DNA from: Paenibacillus timonensis
GTDB taxonomy: Bacteria > Bacillota > Bacilli > Paenibacillales > Paenibacillaceae
Direction: 5' to 3'
Assembly: GCF_009725205.1 (NCBI RefSeq)
Contig: NZ_WNZY01000018.1
Location: 34,560 to 98,559, forward strand
Length of the DNA: 64,000 nucleotides
The notes beneath the pieces are model-generated. The model had not been told where the DNA came from. It searched no databases and was given only the letters and a program-made list of their open reading frames with translations. The translations under genes and the position numbers were made by a program. Of this stretch, positions 62,870 to 64,000 are shown in pieces (the first letter of the stretch is position 1; the number at the start of each line of letters is the position of its first letter).

Positions 62870-63051
62870 AACTGCAAAAATGCAGTTATTATCGGGCGAT
62901 GGAGCTTGAAACGAGGCTTGAACTGCAAAAATACAGTTTATTTTGCGCGATCACAAAGAAATCGCTCTTTTTATCGGAAATAGACTGCACTTTTGCAGTT
63001 GTTTTCGAAAAATGACCCCCAAAACCGGGAAATAACTGTACTTTTACATTT
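62870..63051. repeat. Four-unit intergenic palindrome element (copy 3)
   Basis: Four 18-bp units start at 62870, 62921, 62983 and 63034, spaced 51, 62 and 51 bp. The first two read AACTGCAAAAATGCAGTT and AACTGCAAAAATACAGTT. The last two are of the opposite orientation, GACTGCACTTTTGCAGTT and AACTGTACTTTTACATTT. Each unit is palindromic at its ends (AACTG/CAGTT). Lies after a terminator and before the last gene. Confidence 0.8.
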
Positions 63052-63153
63052 GCTTAAGCGTGCTGCTCGTAACCTCAGAGAATACCCTGCCTTAAACTTG
63101 CCAATGAATGGAGTAAAGTGGCTTGTTCGAAGAGGAAAGGTGGAGTGGAGGTG

Positions 63154-64000
63154 GTGAAGCAGCAGTGGACTTGGGGAGTAACGGTGGCGGTTTGGCTGAG
63201 CGCCGTATGGGTTTGCTTGAATCAGGGTCTGTATTGGACGGATCGTCCGGGAGCCCTGCTGCTGGTCTCCGGCTCGCTGGCCGCCGGAGCGGTGGCTGCG
63301 GGAGGATGGGCGATCACGCGAGGGGGAGGCTGCAGCGCAAAGGCAAGCCTTAAACTTCAGTCAGTTGCCGGCTCATTAGGGGCGGAGCCGGCGGCTCGAT
63401 ATGCCCTGGCATTGTCCGTCGGCCCTATGGTCATCGCGGCGTCATACGGAGTGCGGCTCGCCGCAGGTCCGCTGTCCGTTCAGTCCACGCTGGAGGCGAT
63501 ACGGCTGTGGGCATTTCTAGGTGGATTTGGTGCGGTGTCAGCTTCGTTGGCGGCGATCTCCCTGCGCGGCCGCCTCGCTCTGGAGGCGGGCTGGCTGCTG
63601 ATCGGCAGCCTGTTAACCCTCACCGCGCTAGCCGCCGTTTACGGCGTGCTGCCGTTGCCGGGAGCGATTTTACGCACCGCAGATCCGGCCGTTTCGGCGA
63701 CCGGTGCCCGGCTCGGCGGGCTGCTCCAGTACCCGAACGCCTTCGGCGCGGTGATGGCGGCGTTCCTGCTGGAGCGGCTGATGCGGCTTGCGAGGATGGA
63801 GCGGGCCGCTTTTACGCGCGAAGGCGGCTGGCGCGGCCAGCGGGCGGGGGCCCTCGCCCTGCTGTTTGCCCTTGGCCTCCTGCTGAGCGAGTCGCGCGGG
63901 GCGCTCGCCGCCGCGTTGGCCGGCTGGGCCGCAGGCCTCGCGCTGCTGCGCGGCCCCGAGCGGCGGCGCTCCGCCCGTCCCTTATTCCCATCTGACGCTG
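63154..64000 (+). CDS. O-antigen ligase-like membrane protein (3' end outside window)
   Basis: The frame is open from here to the window end, giving 282 residues with no stop. It is Ala/Leu/Gly-rich with about eight TM segments. RLGGLLQYPNAFGAVMAAFL and LLLSESRGALAAALAG match typical motifs of the O-antigen ligase/polymerase (Wzy-C) family. The start is GTG, with GGAG at 63142-63145; GTG at 63151 is also possible. GC content rises towards the window end. If the family is right it acts in cell-surface polysaccharide assembly. Confidence 0.75.
   Translation, partial: MKQQWTWGVTVAVWLSAVWVCLNQGLYWTDRPGALLLVSGSLAAGAVAAGGWAITRGGGCSAKASLKLQSVAGSLGAEPAARYALALSVGPMVIAASYGVRLAAGPLSVQSTLEAIRLWAFLGGFGAVSASLAAISLRGRLALEAGWLLIGSLLTLTALAAVYGVLPLPGAILRTADPAVSATGARLGGLLQYPNAFGAVMAAFLLERLMRLARMERAAFTREGGWRGQRAGALALLFALGLLLSESRGALAAALAGWAAGLALLRGPERRRSARPLFPSDA

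Overview
The window looks like chromosomal DNA of a spore-forming, Paenibacillus-like member of the Bacillota. The reasons are the strong GGAGG ribosome binding sites with ATG, GTG and TTG starts, a spore-associated YyaC protein, a SigB module, a YthA/YthB/CydS-type cytochrome bd oxidase, an L-box lysine riboswitch, YkpA, YneQ and YqkE homologues, and AraC-regulated sugar hydrolases. The genus is inferred from gene content and protein resemblance; no rRNA or tRNA gene is present to test it.

Layout. 1-9.2 kb: sugar utilisation and small-molecule enzymes, namely the end of an ArsR-like regulator, a GH2 glycosidase under a cre-overlapped promoter, an MBL-fold hydrolase, a YafY/WYL regulator divergent from an SDR oxidoreductase, and a GH35 beta-galactosidase divergent from an AraC regulator. 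9.2-24.5 kb: DUF2500 protein, HflX with a leader-peptide attenuator, GNAT, an OmpR-type two-component pair, PpaC pyrophosphatase, a SulP transporter, YneQ, a TetR/MMPL divergent pair, an amino-acid permease, a LysE exporter, and an MBL-TetR operon with paired operators. 24.5-33.2 kb: YqkE, a small membrane protein, an XRE regulator overlapping peptide deformylase, DeoC, and a six-gene ABC transporter/ECF sigma operon. 33.3-41.6 kb: MetY, an iron-type P1B ATPase behind two Fur-like boxes, TrxB, a secreted transglutaminase-like protein, and the lysine permease with its riboswitch. 41.6-51.2 kb: CvfC, the cytochrome bd operon with its 33-residue CydS subunit, an MBL hydrolase, a degenerate IS1595-like transposase gene between two tandem-repeat arrays, the ABC-F protein YkpA, and an MneS-like cation exporter. 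51.6-64 kb: an SH3/NlpC cell-wall hydrolase, a DUF948 protein, a complete SigB switch (receiver-PP2C, histidine kinase, RsbV, RsbW, SigB) behind a SigB-type promoter, L-asparaginase II, DUF1128, YyaC, a duplicated structured leader-like element, an alpha/beta hydrolase, a DUF6483 protein, a methyltransferase, and the start of an O-antigen-ligase-like membrane protein cut by the window end.

The most unusual signals are noncoding. Three intergenic regions (about 8943-9139, 11963-12145 and 62870-63051) each carry four short imperfect palindromes, two in each orientation, spaced about 51, 61 and 51 bp apart. The geometry is the same in all three although the sequence differs. The hflX leader encodes a 13-residue peptide (VLYIKFRFTTLRG) resembling macrolide-stalling Erm leaders, followed by an intrinsic terminator and a possible anti-terminator. 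A 63-bp direct repeat flanks a symmetric hairpin at 59670-59916, and its end matches the leader of metY.
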